Shown: piece by piece, positions 1 through 8,180 of the stretch
Layout: each line of letters opens with the position of its first letter
Numbering within the stretch: the first letter of the stretch is position 1
Assembly (NCBI RefSeq): GCF_002885955.2
Contig: NZ_POQS01000001.1
Coordinates: 296,755 to 360,754 of the forward strand
DNA from: Achromobacter pulmonis
Lineage (GTDB): Bacteria; Pseudomonadota; Gammaproteobacteria; Burkholderiales; Burkholderiaceae_B
Direction: 5' to 3'
Length of the DNA: 64,000 nucleotides
The notes under the pieces: generated by a model
Database searches by the model: none
The model's input: only the letters and a program-made list of their open reading frames with translations
Told to the model about the DNA's origin: nothing
Program-made: the position numbers and the translations under genes

Positions 1-2
1 GC

Positions 3-155
3 GCGCTGAACCGCGGGCCGGGGGAAGGCGGCGGGCTGGGGCTGGTGATCGTGCAGCGCATCCTGCAACTGCACCAGAGCGAGATCCGGCTGGTGGAGCA
101 GGCGGGGCGGGGGGCGGTGTTCGAGTTTGAATTGGTGGCGGCTTTTGCCGCCTGA
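3..155 (+). CDS. Sensor histidine kinase, C-terminal fragment (5' end outside window)
   Basis: Only the last 50 codons are in the window. They carry the end of a GHKL ATPase domain: the glycine-rich G2 box GGGLGLVIVQRI, followed by a typical closing beta strand ending in VFEFEL. This part binds ATP for histidine phosphorylation. The last codons (VAAFAA and the stop) lie inside the palindromic repeat that starts at base 134, so the repeat supplies the natural C-terminus. Family is clear; the signal sensed cannot be told from this fragment. Confidence 0.75.
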   Translation, partial: ALNRGPGEGGGLGLVIVQRILQLHQSEIRLVEQAGRGAVFEFELVAAFAA

Positions 156-319
156 TGGGTTTCGCGCGTTTGACAGCAGGTTTCTTAAATCGGATGCCGC
201 GCGCTGCACCCATCCTACGATCCGATCCCCGAACGTAGGATGGGTGCAGCGCGAGATTCCTTATGCAAGAACTCGAATACCGAACGCGCGAAACCCATCA
301 GGCGGCAAAAGCCGCCACC
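134..319. repeat. Paired REP-like palindromic element, copy 1
   Basis: A large inverted repeat. The outer arms read GGTGGCGGCTTTTGCCGCC on the left and its exact complement on the right, then GATGGGTTTCGCGCG/CGCGCGAAACCCATC. The inner arms are GCGCTGCACCCATCCTACG and CGTAGGATGGGTGCAGCGC around a 13-bp centre. Each half can itself fold, because GATGGGT..GCGCG pairs with CGCGC..ACCCATC. Two closely related elements occur at 9623 and 36503. The left arm overlaps the stop codon of the upstream kinase and the right arm ends 2 bp from the stop of the convergent gene, so it may also act as a two-way terminator. Confidence 0.9.
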
Positions 320-321
320 GC

Positions 322-2868
322 CTAAACCCGCCGCACCGTCCCCCCGCCCGCATCCACCTCCAGCACGTCCCCGCTGCGGACTTCCCGCAATATCCCCTGC
401 ACGTTCACCACAGCGGGAATACCGAATTCCCGCGCCACGATGGCGCCGTGCGACAGGTAGCCGCCGGCCTCCATGACCAGCGCCGCGGCGCGCAGGAACA
501 GCGGCGTCCAGGCCGGATCGGTGGAGGGCGCGAGCAGGATGCTGCCGGCCGGCATCTCCAGTCCCTCGGCCGGCGTGCGCGCGACGAAGGCGGGGCCGGT
601 CGCCCGTCCGCCGGCCGCGGGCGTGCCGCGCCAGGCGCCCGAGGCGGATTGTCCGGCCGGGCGGCTTGCCGGCTGCGCCGGCGCCGGCGCGCCGCCCGCC
701 GCGGGTTCGACGATCACGTCCGGGTCGGGCGTGGCGGCCCAGGTTTCCAGCTGGGCGCGGCGCAGGGCCGCGCGGCGGCCCGCCGCCACGGGTGCGAGCC
801 GACCGTCGGCCAGCGCGAACAGTTCGGTGGCGGTCAGGTGGAATACGTCGTCCGCCGCCGCCAGGCCCTGGCCGAGATAGCGTTGTCCCAGCGCCAGCGC
901 GCTGCGGCGCGCCGCCGCCAGGTAGGCCACCAGCACGCTGCGCGCGGCCTCGCGCTGCCGGCCTTCAAGGCGCGAGGCCTGCAGCAGTTTCGCGGCCAGC
1001 GGACGCTGCCAGAACGGCAGCGCGGCGCGCAACTGCTGCCAGGCCTGGCGCGCCGCATCTTCCTGGCGCGCGCGCAGCGCGCCGGCGTCGGCGCCGATCA
1101 GGTTGACCACGCTGTCGAGCAGGTAGCCCGGCGCCTCGCGCCAGCGCGGATTGCGCAGATAGGTTTCATACACGGCGCGATGGCCGTAGCGGCCCAGGAA
1201 GTCGGCGAAGGCCTGTTTGAACGGGCTGCCGTCGGGCAGCGCCTCGCGCCAGGCGGCGCTGTCGCGCTGCGGGCTGCGCAGCCAGGCCAGCGCCGCCGCG
1301 TCGGCCTGCGCCAGCTCGGCCAGCGCCATCAGCGCATAGCCCTGGCTCGCGGTCACGCTGGGCTCGCCGCCCGCCATCAGCGCGGCCGTCAGGGCATGGC
1401 CCTGGCCCGGACAGGCCTTCTCGACCAGTTCCAGCAGCTTCGACAGCGCGCCGCCGCCCGAGCCCTGCAGGAAGAACAGTTCGTCCGCGCCCAGCACCGT
1501 CAGGAACTGCGTGCGCAGGCGCGCGCCGAGTTCGGCGCCGGCGGCCGGCAGCGGCTCGTCCAGCCAGGCCCGGGCGCGCGCCAGCAGCCGTGGCAGGTCG
1601 GTCTCGGCGCGCTTGCGCAAGGGGGCGGCGCGGCGCAGGTAGCGCAGGATGCGCGCGGCATGGCGCAGGCGCTGCGCGGGCGTGGGCGCGGGCGCCTCGA
1701 TCGCGGGCTGGGGGCCACCCAGCAGCGCGTTCATGGCCGCCGGCGGCACGCCCAGGGCGTCGTAGCCGACCCACTGGATGACCGAGGCGTCCAGGTACAC
1801 GCGGCCCTGGAACAGCGCCGCCAGCCGCACGCCCGGCAAGGGCGCGTAACCGCTCAGTTCGAAACCGCTGCTCAGCATGCGCTGGGCCATGACCCGGCCG
1901 CTGTCCCATTCCAGCGCCGACATGGCCTCGGGCAGCACTTCGCGCGTGTTGCCGCGCGACCAGTACGAAGGCTGCGAACGCAGCGCGGGATAGGTGTAGC
2001 GCGCCGCCGCGGTGATCGGGCGCGCCTGCAGAATCCAGAATTGCCGCCCGTCCCAAGCCCATTCGAGGTCGTGGCCGGCGCCGGCATAGTCCAGGGCGCG
2101 GGCCGCGTCGCGCGCGATCTCGCCCAGCGCCTCGGCCTGCGCATCGCTGAGCACGGGCTGCGCGGCCCGGGCGGCCGCGGTGTCGGCCAGTTGCGTGCCG
2201 CCGGCGGCGGCGGGCAGGCTGGCCTGGCGCTTGGCGCCCACGCGCCGCGACGCCAGCGGCCAGGCCAGGCGCAGGTAGTCTTCGCGCAGCCGGTATTCGT
2301 CGCCGTCGGCCTGTCCGGCCACCAGCGATTCGCCCAGGCCCCAGTTGGCGTGGATCAGCATTTCGTCGCGGCGTCCGGACAGCGGGTCCATCGTGAACGC
2401 GATGCCGGAAGCGGCGGCCTCGATCAGCGGCATCACCACCACGGCCATGCCGCCCTCGGCGTCCAGCCCCAGACGCTGGCGATAGGCCTGCGCCTGCGGC
2501 GTGGCCTGCGAATCCCAGACGCGCGCCAGCGCCTCCAGCACGGCCTGTTCGCCGGTTACGTTCAGGCAGGAAAGATGGATGCCCGCGAAGGACGCGCCCG
2601 CCGAATCCTCCTGCGGCGCGGACGAGCGCAGCGCCAGCGGCCGCGCCAGCCAGCCGCGGTCGCGCAGCGCCTGCAGCAAGACGCGCTGCGTCTCGGGGGG
2701 CACCGGCTGGCCCGGCTGGCGGCCCAGGCTGGCCGCGGCCGCCAGCACGAAGCCTTCGGGCACGGGCACGCCGAGCTGCGCCATGCGCGCCAATTGCCAG
2801 CCCTTGCCGCCGGCGGCGCGCGGCCCGGCTTTTTCGGCCGCCGCCCAGTCCAGCACCAGCGCGTTCAT
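322..2868 (-). CDS. PEP-utilising enzyme, rifampin-phosphotransferase-like (848 aa)
   Basis: The N-terminus (MNALVLDWAAAEKAG, GGKGWQLARM) is the ATP-grasp PEP-synthase/PPDK domain, ending near LEWAWDGRQFWILQARPI. A large middle domain with no clear family follows. The C-terminus is the swivelling phosphohistidine domain (GGYLSHGAIVAREFGIPAVV, catalytic His in SHG). The PEP-binding TIM barrel of true PEP synthases is absent. This order (ATP domain, variable middle, His domain) and length match rifampin phosphotransferases and their uncharacterised relatives. The ATG at 2866-2868 has an AGGAGG ribosome site and overlaps the TetR stop (ATGA), so the two are translationally coupled. Family is firm; rifampin as substrate is only a possibility. 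Confidence 0.8.
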   Translation of the reverse strand: MNALVLDWAAAEKAGPRAAGGKGWQLARMAQLGVPVPEGFVLAAAASLGRQPGQPVPPETQRVLLQALRDRGWLARPLALRSSAPQEDSAGASFAGIHLSCLNVTGEQAVLEALARVWDSQATPQAQAYRQRLGLDAEGGMAVVVMPLIEAAASGIAFTMDPLSGRRDEMLIHANWGLGESLVAGQADGDEYRLREDYLRLAWPLASRRVGAKRQASLPAAAGGTQLADTAAARAAQPVLSDAQAEALGEIARDAARALDYAGAGHDLEWAWDGRQFWILQARPITAAARYTYPALRSQPSYWSRGNTREVLPEAMSALEWDSGRVMAQRMLSSGFELSGYAPLPGVRLAALFQGRVYLDASVIQWVGYDALGVPPAAMNALLGGPQPAIEAPAPTPAQRLRHAARILRYLRRAAPLRKRAETDLPRLLARARAWLDEPLPAAGAELGARLRTQFLTVLGADELFFLQGSGGGALSKLLELVEKACPGQGHALTAALMAGGEPSVTASQGYALMALAELAQADAAALAWLRSPQRDSAAWREALPDGSPFKQAFADFLGRYGHRAVYETYLRNPRWREAPGYLLDSVVNLIGADAGALRARQEDAARQAWQQLRAALPFWQRPLAAKLLQASRLEGRQREAARSVLVAYLAAARRSALALGQRYLGQGLAAADDVFHLTATELFALADGRLAPVAAGRRAALRRAQLETWAATPDPDVIVEPAAGGAPAPAQPASRPAGQSASGAWRGTPAAGGRATGPAFVARTPAEGLEMPAGSILLAPSTDPAWTPLFLRAAALVMEAGGYLSHGAIVAREFGIPAVVNVQGILREVRSGDVLEVDAGGGTVRRV

Positions 2869-3503
2869 GGCGCCTCCTTGGCGGCGCCGCCCAGAAACAG
2901 GCTCAGGGCTGCGTCGTACTCGTCGCGCAGGCTCGCGCCGGGCCGGTCCAGCCAGCGCAGCATCGCGCCCAGGTGCAGGAATTGCAGGTGGTGAGCCAGT
3001 TGCTCGGCGGACAGGTCGGCGCGCAGCTGGCCCGCGGCCTGCGCCTCGGCAATCAGCGAGGCGTACGCCGGTTGCAGGCCGCTGCGGGGATGGCGGGCGG
3101 TGTCGGACTGCGCATGGGCCAGGCGATAGCGCAGATACGGGCCCAGATACGCGCGATGCGATTCGGACCAGTCGGCCGAGGCGCGCAGGATGCGCGTCAG
3201 CCGTGCGGCGAACGAGGGCAGGGCGCGCAGCGCCGGCCACAGCGCCGCCAGCGAGGCGGCGAGTTCGCCGTGCAGATGGTGCGCGAGCAGCGCCTCCTTG
3301 ACCGGGAAATGGTTGTACAGCGTGCCCTTGGCGACGTCGGCCGCGGCCGCGATCTGCTCCATCGTGACGGCGTCGTAGCCCTGCGCCTCGAACAGGCCGA
3401 AGGCGGTGCGCGCCAGATGGTCCAGCGTCTGCAGGCGCTTGCGCTCGCGGCGGCCGGGATCGGCCGCCGGCGCGGCGGGCGAGAGGGATTCGGTGGCGGA
3501 CAT
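2865..3503 (-). CDS. TetR-family transcriptional regulator (212 aa)
   Basis: Residues about 25-70 form the TetR helix-turn-helix (RTAFGLFEAQGYDAVTMEQI ... GTLYNHFPVKEALL). The rest is an all-helical ligand-binding and dimerisation domain. The gene is first in a two-gene operon with the PEP-utilising enzyme and overlaps it by 4 bp, so it probably represses its own operon until a ligand of that enzyme's pathway appears. A perfect inverted repeat overlaps the promoter just upstream (3520-3549). The ligand is unknown. Confidence 0.88.
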   Translation of the reverse strand: MSATESLSPAAPAADPGRRERKRLQTLDHLARTAFGLFEAQGYDAVTMEQIAAAADVAKGTLYNHFPVKEALLAHHLHGELAASLAALWPALRALPSFAARLTRILRASADWSESHRAYLGPYLRYRLAHAQSDTARHPRSGLQPAYASLIAEAQAAGQLRADLSAEQLAHHLQFLHLGAMLRWLDRPGASLRDEYDAALSLFLGGAAKEAP

Positions 3504-3519
3504 GGCGGCTCGGATTATC

Positions 3520-3549
3520 TGAACGATGAATAATATTATACGTCGTTCA
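3520..3549 (-). promoter_or_regulatory. TetR operator candidate
   Basis: TGAACGATG (3520-3528) and CGTCGTTCA (3541-3549) form an inverted repeat of TGAACGAyG arms around a 12-bp AT-rich spacer. The site overlaps the predicted promoter of the tetR operon, which suits steric repression by the TetR product. No other gene starts here. Confidence 0.65.
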
Positions 3550-3561
3550 ATAATTTATCAA
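3535..3561 (-). promoter_or_regulatory. Promoter of the tetR/PEP-utilising operon
   Basis: On the minus strand TTGATA (3561-3556) is followed 15 bp later by a consensus TATAAT (3540-3535). The spacing is slightly short; TTTGAT with 16 bp is an alternative reading. The start codon lies about 32 bp downstream of the -10 box. The region is much AT-richer than its surroundings. Confidence 0.6.
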
Positions 3562-3590
3562 AGCCGCCGGGCGGGCGGTGGCCGCAGGGA

Positions 3591-4748
3591 TCAGGCGTTG
3601 GCGGGCATCTGTCCGTGCAGCAGGTAGTCCATCAGTTCGCGCACCGAGCGCATGGCGTTGCCGAAAGGCAGCTTGGATGCGCCGCGGAAGAACAGGCCGC
3701 GGCTGACTTCGCCGCGCATGGCGGCGGCCAGCTTGAGGTCGATGCAGAACTGGCCGAAGCGCGACAGCCCGTCGCGCAGGCCGCACTGCGTCAGGCAGTC
3801 CATGCGCTGGCTGCAGCGGCGCGCGTCGCAGCGGGTGTTTTCCTGCAGCGTCTTTTCCTGGCGCAGGTAGCGCGTCAGCCACGGCGTGGCCACGGCGCGC
3901 GCCGGCAGGCCGGCCACGCTGGTGAATTCCTTCAACTGGTCGGGGTCGGCGTCGATCAGCACGCGCTTGAAATTCTCGTGCGCGTCGCCCTCGATAGTGA
4001 CGGCGAAGGCGGTGCCCACCTGCACGCCGTCGGCGCCGTGCCCCAGCCAGTGGCGCACCTGGTCGTGGCTGCCCACGCCGCCGGCCACGATGAGCTTGGG
4101 CGCGTCCTTGCCCAGCGCCAGTTCCTGGAACAGCTTGTGGCAATCGGCCAGCACGCGCTTGAAATCGAAGCGTTCGTCGTGCACGTCTTCGAGCCGCGCC
4201 GCGCCCAGGTGGCCGCCGGCGTGGCCGGGATGCTCGATCACCACGGCGTCGGCCAGCCGGCCCTTCTTGATCCATTTCTTGAGCACCGCGGCCACACCGC
4301 GCGCTTCGGACAGAATCGGCACCAGCGCGACCTTGGGGAAATCGGCGGTCATTTCGGGCAGGTCCAGCGGCAGGCCCGCGCCCATCACGATGGCCTGGGC
4401 GCCGCTTTCGCAGGCCTGGCGCACCAGGGCCGGGTGGCCCCGCACCGCCTTCATGACGTTGACGGCGACCAGGCCGCGGCCCTGCGCCGTGTCCAGCGCG
4501 GCGCGGATTTCGCGGTGCAGCGCTTCGAGGTTGGCGCTGTCGATCAGGTCGCGGTCATGGCAGCGCTCGGTCTTTTCGAGCAGATCCGGATGATGGTGGC
4601 GCAAATCGATGCTGGCGATGGTGCCCATGGCGTTCTGGCTGGCGACCGCGCCGGCCAGGCGATGGGCCGAGATGCCGACGCCCATGCCGCCTTGTACGAT
4701 GGGCAGCAGTTCGCGTCCGGCGAGAGTGAGTGATTTGAACCACGTCAT
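3591..4748 (-). CDS. Nitronate monooxygenase (2-nitropropane dioxygenase family, 385 aa)
   Basis: A flavin-dependent TIM-barrel oxidoreductase of the nitronate monooxygenase family. Seen: the N-terminal PIVQGGMGVGISAHRLAGAV substrate and FMN loop, VNVMKAVRGHP, the family signature EHPGHAGGHLG, and the FMN-phosphate motifs IVAGGVGSHDQ and GADGVQVGTAF. A cysteine-rich stretch follows (CDARRCSQRMDCLTQCG, about 302-318), as in the longer subfamily. It would oxidise toxic nitronates such as propionate-3-nitronate. Members in this subfamily are often loosely annotated, so substrate is uncertain. It stands alone, upstream of and on the same strand as the tetR gene. Confidence 0.85.
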   Translation of the reverse strand: MTWFKSLTLAGRELLPIVQGGMGVGISAHRLAGAVASQNAMGTIASIDLRHHHPDLLEKTERCHDRDLIDSANLEALHREIRAALDTAQGRGLVAVNVMKAVRGHPALVRQACESGAQAIVMGAGLPLDLPEMTADFPKVALVPILSEARGVAAVLKKWIKKGRLADAVVIEHPGHAGGHLGAARLEDVHDERFDFKRVLADCHKLFQELALGKDAPKLIVAGGVGSHDQVRHWLGHGADGVQVGTAFAVTIEGDAHENFKRVLIDADPDQLKEFTSVAGLPARAVATPWLTRYLRQEKTLQENTRCDARRCSQRMDCLTQCGLRDGLSRFGQFCIDLKLAAAMRGEVSRGLFFRGASKLPFGNAMRSVRELMDYLLHGQMPANA

Positions 4749-4835
4749 GATCAGGTCTTTCCTCAGGTCAAGTTGACAGAGGCTAGAGCAAGGGGCGTCC
4801 GATCGCCTTGCGCGGGATCAAGCGGCGGGGAATTG

Positions 4836-4858
4836 CGGACGGGGCCGGGCCCCGTCCG
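4836..4858 (-). terminator. Strong hairpin after the permease gene
   Basis: A 10-bp perfect stem, CGGACGGGGC paired with GCCCCGTCCG, with a 3-base loop. It begins 12 bp beyond the stop of the TctA-like permease on the minus strand. No U-run follows, so it could stabilise the mRNA end or need Rho to terminate. Confidence 0.5.
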
Positions 4859-4870
4859 ATACGCGGTATT

Positions 4871-6259
4871 TCAGGCCAGCAGCTTGACGATCGCCGGCAC
4901 CGACAGCACGGCGGTGTAATAGCCCATGAACTGCACGCCGGTGTTGAAGCCGAACAGGCGCGACAGCAGGCCGCCGAACAGGCCCATGGTGAGGATCACG
5001 AGCAGGCCCAGGAACTGGCCTTCCCAGACGCTGATGACGATGATCAGGCCGACGAAGGTGGCGATGATGGCCTCGTGGCTGACCTTGCGCGACACGAACA
5101 GCGCGGCGCGGCGCGCAAAGTTCATGGCGAACGGATAGGACACCACCGCGGCCAGCAATACCGCCAGCATGCCGTAGCCCAGGAACTCCCAGTGGTTCAG
5201 CAGGTTGTGCAGATTGTTGGTCTGGCCGGTGGCGGCGTCCACCGTGAAGCGCGGCGGCGCGTTGAACAGGGGCGCCGCGGGGCCGGCGGCCACCGGACTG
5301 AGCGGCAGGCCGAAGGCGATCAGCGGAATCAGCGCCTCGGCGATGTAGGTGGCCTCGGTGACGCCGTTGCGCGCGCTCAGCACGGTGGTCAGGCGGTGAT
5401 AGGCATGCTTGACGCGCGAGCCCACCAGCTCGCCCAGCACCACGGTCATGGCCACGGGGCTGAACACGAAGGTGGCGCTGGAGACCGCGGCCGTGGCCAG
5501 CGTCCAGCGGGTCTGCGTGCGGTCCATGACCTTCAGCGGGTTGGGGAAGTAGCCCGACCAGCCTTTCACGTCCGGCGCCAGCGAGAAGGTGCGTACCTTG
5601 TCGCGCAGCATGCGCGAGCGCCCCTGCGGCGAGGCCACGCTGAACAGGTCCGCGATCAGCGGCCCGATGGCGATGCCCAGGAAGTAGCTGATGCTCAGCT
5701 TGACCCCGTACTTGGCGGTCAGGCTTTGCAGCGCGACGATGAGCACGACGAACGGCGCCAGCAGCGCGACCGCGGCCCAGCGGCCGGCCGAGAAGTAGGC
5801 GATGAGCAGCGCCGCGGCCAGGAAGATCCAGGGCGCGAACCGGGTGATGACCGCGCCGAACGGCGCCAGCAGCACCGCGAACAGCACGGCCAGCGGCACC
5901 GCCACGAACGCGGCGACGATGGCGCCGGACACCATCTTGCGCAGCGCGATGTGCGGCACGCCCAGCTTGCGCAGCATGTTCGCGTCCTGCAGCAGCGGCG
6001 TGGCCATGGTGTCGCCGGGTATGCCCAGCAGCGCCGTGGGCACGGCATGGGTCATGTGCTTGGCCACGGCGCCGGCCAGGAAGAAGGTGAAGACGCCCGC
6101 CGGCGGCACGCCCAGCAGCACCACCAGCAGGGTCAGCGGCGCCAGCGTGGTGGTTTCGTCGGTGCCGGACACCAGGCCGATGGCCGCGAACACCACCGCG
6201 CCCAGCAGGCCCATGGCGGCCGCCATCATGATTTGTTCGAGTAGCGCGGGATTGCTCAT
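4871..6259 (-). CDS. TctA-like multi-spanning permease (462 aa)
   Basis: A very hydrophobic protein with about ten to twelve membrane spans. The N-terminal GLVSGTDETTTLAPLTLLVV and the conserved Pro-Gly turn in ALLGIPGDTMATPLL resemble the TctA subunit of tripartite tricarboxylate transporters, where these loops line the transport path. At 462 residues it is shorter than usual TctA (about 500) and clearly diverged. It overlaps the upstream small membrane gene by 4 bp (ATGA). No binding protein is next to it. Its position behind HMG-CoA reductase suggests uptake of mevalonate or a related hydroxy acid; that is inference. Confidence 0.75.
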   Translation of the reverse strand: MSNPALLEQIMMAAAMGLLGAVVFAAIGLVSGTDETTTLAPLTLLVVLLGVPPAGVFTFFLAGAVAKHMTHAVPTALLGIPGDTMATPLLQDANMLRKLGVPHIALRKMVSGAIVAAFVAVPLAVLFAVLLAPFGAVITRFAPWIFLAAALLIAYFSAGRWAAVALLAPFVVLIVALQSLTAKYGVKLSISYFLGIAIGPLIADLFSVASPQGRSRMLRDKVRTFSLAPDVKGWSGYFPNPLKVMDRTQTRWTLATAAVSSATFVFSPVAMTVVLGELVGSRVKHAYHRLTTVLSARNGVTEATYIAEALIPLIAFGLPLSPVAAGPAAPLFNAPPRFTVDAATGQTNNLHNLLNHWEFLGYGMLAVLLAAVVSYPFAMNFARRAALFVSRKVSHEAIIATFVGLIIVISVWEGQFLGLLVILTMGLFGGLLSRLFGFNTGVQFMGYYTAVLSVPAIVKLLA

Positions 6260-6741
6260 GCCAGCGCCTCCTTGTTCGCGCCCTGCGGCGCTTCGGCGCG
6301 CGCGCGCGCATCGGGCGCGGGCGCGGCGGGCTGGGCGAACAGCTCGTACAGGTCCAGCGCCTTGAGTTCGCGCACGGCGGCCTCGGGCAGATCGGCCAGC
6401 GTGCCCAGGCCGCCGGGCTGCTCGGCCAGCTCGGCCAGCACTTCGGCGCGCCAGGCTGGGTCCTGGGTGGCGCTGTGTTCGACCACGATGCGCTTGGGCG
6501 GGAACAGGCGGGCGCAGATCAGGCCGGCCAGCACGCAGCCCGCCAGCCCGGCCAGCATGGCGTAGGCATGGGCCAGCTCGGGCGAGGCGACGACGCCGCG
6601 CAGCCAATGGCTGGCGGCATAGAATCCCGCCACGCTGATGACGATGCCGATGCCGATGGCCCACGCCAGCTGGCGCAGGTCGACCGTGTCGCTCCAGACT
6701 TCCGCCAGGCGCGCAGGCGGCGCCGGGGTGTTCGGATTCAT
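6256..6741 (-). CDS. Small membrane protein, TctB-like partner (161 aa)
   Basis: Two hydrophobic segments (about residues 26-46, LAWAIGIGIVISVAGFYAAS, and about 60-82, AYAMLAGLAGCVLAGLICAR) followed by a soluble acidic C-terminal tail ending in an Ala/Pro-rich stretch. It is shorter than a normal four-span TctB but sits where TctB usually lies, directly before and overlapping the TctA-like gene. Probable role: small membrane subunit of that transporter. No recognised domain in the tail, so confidence in function is low. Confidence 0.65.
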   Translation of the reverse strand: MNPNTPAPPARLAEVWSDTVDLRQLAWAIGIGIVISVAGFYAASHWLRGVVASPELAHAYAMLAGLAGCVLAGLICARLFPPKRIVVEHSATQDPAWRAEVLAELAEQPGGLGTLADLPEAAVRELKALDLYELFAQPAAPAPDARARAEAPQGANKEALA

Positions 6742-6780
6742 GTCTCTCTCCTTGGTTCTTGTCAGGCCGGATGGCCGGGT

Positions 6781-8082
6781 TTATCGGGGCGCGCGCAATT
6801 CCTCCAGCAAGGCGCGCGCGCGGTCGCTGGTTACGTCCCGCAGGGCCGCCATGCGCTTGGCGACGGTGTCGATCTCGGCGCCCGCCGCGCCGGCGGCCAG
6901 GGCGATGTTGCGCGCGTGCAGCGCCATGTGGCCGCGCTGGATGCCTTCGGTGGCCAGCGCCCGCAGCGCGCCCAGGTTCTGCGCCAGGCCCACGGCCACG
7001 GCGATTTCGCCCAGTTCCTGCGCGCTTTTCACGCCCATGATCTTCAGCGCCAGGCGGGCCAGCGGATGGGTCTTGGTGGCGCCGCCCACCAGGCCCACGG
7101 GCATGGGCATTTCGATGGAGCCGACCAGCGCGCCCGCGGCGTCTTTCTCCCAGTGGGTGAGGGAGGTGTAGCGGCCGTCGCGGCTGGCGTAGGCGTGGGC
7201 GCCGGCTTCCACCGCCCGCCAGTCGTTGCCGGTGGCGACGATCACGGGGTCGATGCCGTTCATGATGCCCTTGTTGTGCGTGGCCGCGCGGTAGGGATCG
7301 ACCGCGGCGAAGGTGTAGGCGTCGAGCACGCCTTCGATGATGTCGGCGCCGCTGCGCTCGGCCGTGTCCAGCGCCTGCGGCGTCAGGCGCACGCGGGCGC
7401 GCGCCAGGCGCAGGTCGGCCAGGTTGGACAGGATGCGCAGGCGCACGGAGCCGCCGGAAATTTCCTCGATCAGCGGCGCCACGGCCTCGGCCATGGTGTT
7501 GACGGCGTTGGCGCCCATCGCGTCGCGCACGTCCACGATCAGGTGCAGCACCAGCATGGGGCCGCGCGGGGTGTCGGGAAATACGTGGACTTCGATGTCC
7601 TGGCAGCCGCCGCCCAGCTCGACCAGGGTGCGGTCGCGGCTGTTGGCCAGCGCCACGATGCGCTCGCGTTCGCGCAGCAGCGCCAGCCGCGCGCCCTGCG
7701 GATCGCCCAGCCCCAGCACCTGCACCTGGGCGCGCATCAGCGGCCGGGTGCTGGAAGTCTCGAAGCCGCCGCAGGCGCGCGCCAGCTTGGCCATGTAGGA
7801 CGCGGCGGCCACCACGGACGGCTCCTCGACCGCCATCGGCACCAGCACGTCGCGGCCGTTGACCTGGAAGTTGGCGGCCACGCCCAGCGGCAGTTCGAAC
7901 GCGGCGATGACGTTCTCTATCATGCCGTCGGCGCGGTCCAGGCCCAGCGCGCCGGGCGCGGCCAGCAGCCGGCGCTCCTCGGCGCTCAGGTCCACGGCGT
8001 CGGCCACGGCCGCGAGGCGGTCGGCGGGGGTGAGGGAACGGAAGTTGGGCAGGCGGGAATCGGCCACTTGCGGGGTCTCCAT
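6781..8082 (-). CDS. mvaA: Class II (degradative) hydroxymethylglutaryl-CoA reductase
   Basis: 433 residues, the size of NAD-dependent class II HMG-CoA reductases, which in bacteria oxidise mevalonate plus CoA to HMG-CoA for growth. The catalytic residues known from Pseudomonas mevalonii MvaA (E83, K267, D283, H381) all appear at a constant +4 offset: E87 in VEEPS, K271 in HNKGIMNG, D287 in ATGND and H385 in [19 protein letters not shown] and [10 protein letters not shown] are also conserved. It heads a three-gene minus-strand operon with the TctA-like transporter and diverges from a MocR regulator. HMG-CoA lyase is not in the window. Confidence 0.93.
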   Translation of the reverse strand: METPQVADSRLPNFRSLTPADRLAAVADAVDLSAEERRLLAAPGALGLDRADGMIENVIAAFELPLGVAANFQVNGRDVLVPMAVEEPSVVAAASYMAKLARACGGFETSSTRPLMRAQVQVLGLGDPQGARLALLRERERIVALANSRDRTLVELGGGCQDIEVHVFPDTPRGPMLVLHLIVDVRDAMGANAVNTMAEAVAPLIEEISGGSVRLRILSNLADLRLARARVRLTPQALDTAERSGADIIEGVLDAYTFAAVDPYRAATHNKGIMNGIDPVIVATGNDWRAVEAGAHAYASRDGRYTSLTHWEKDAAGALVGSIEMPMPVGLVGGATKTHPLARLALKIMGVKSAQELGEIAVAVGLAQNLGALRALATEGIQRGHMALHARNIALAAGAAGAEIDTVAKRMAALRDVTSDRARALLEELRAPR

Positions 8083-8114
8083 GTATCGGAATCGGGTGGC
8101 CAGATTCTAGGTAG

Positions 8115-8140
8115 ACTGTACCGGTATTGAGAGGTACAGT
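8115..8140. promoter_or_regulatory. Operator between mvaA and the MocR gene
   Basis: Perfect inverted repeat ACTGTACC-N10-GGTACAGT, midway between the divergent mvaA (start 8082) and the MocR gene (start 8181). A second small repeat, CAGTG-N6-CACTG, lies at 8150-8165. GntR/MocR regulators usually bind paired sites in such divergent regions, so this is the best candidate for mevalonate-responsive control. Confidence 0.65.
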
Positions 8141-8180
8141 TTCGACAAACAGTGTCATTGCACTGCACCAATTTTCGCAT

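Noticed and set aside
127..2994. A 955-codon open frame opposite the PEP-utilising gene
   Set aside because: Arg/Gln-rich shadow of the real minus-strand gene, starting within the palindromic repeat.
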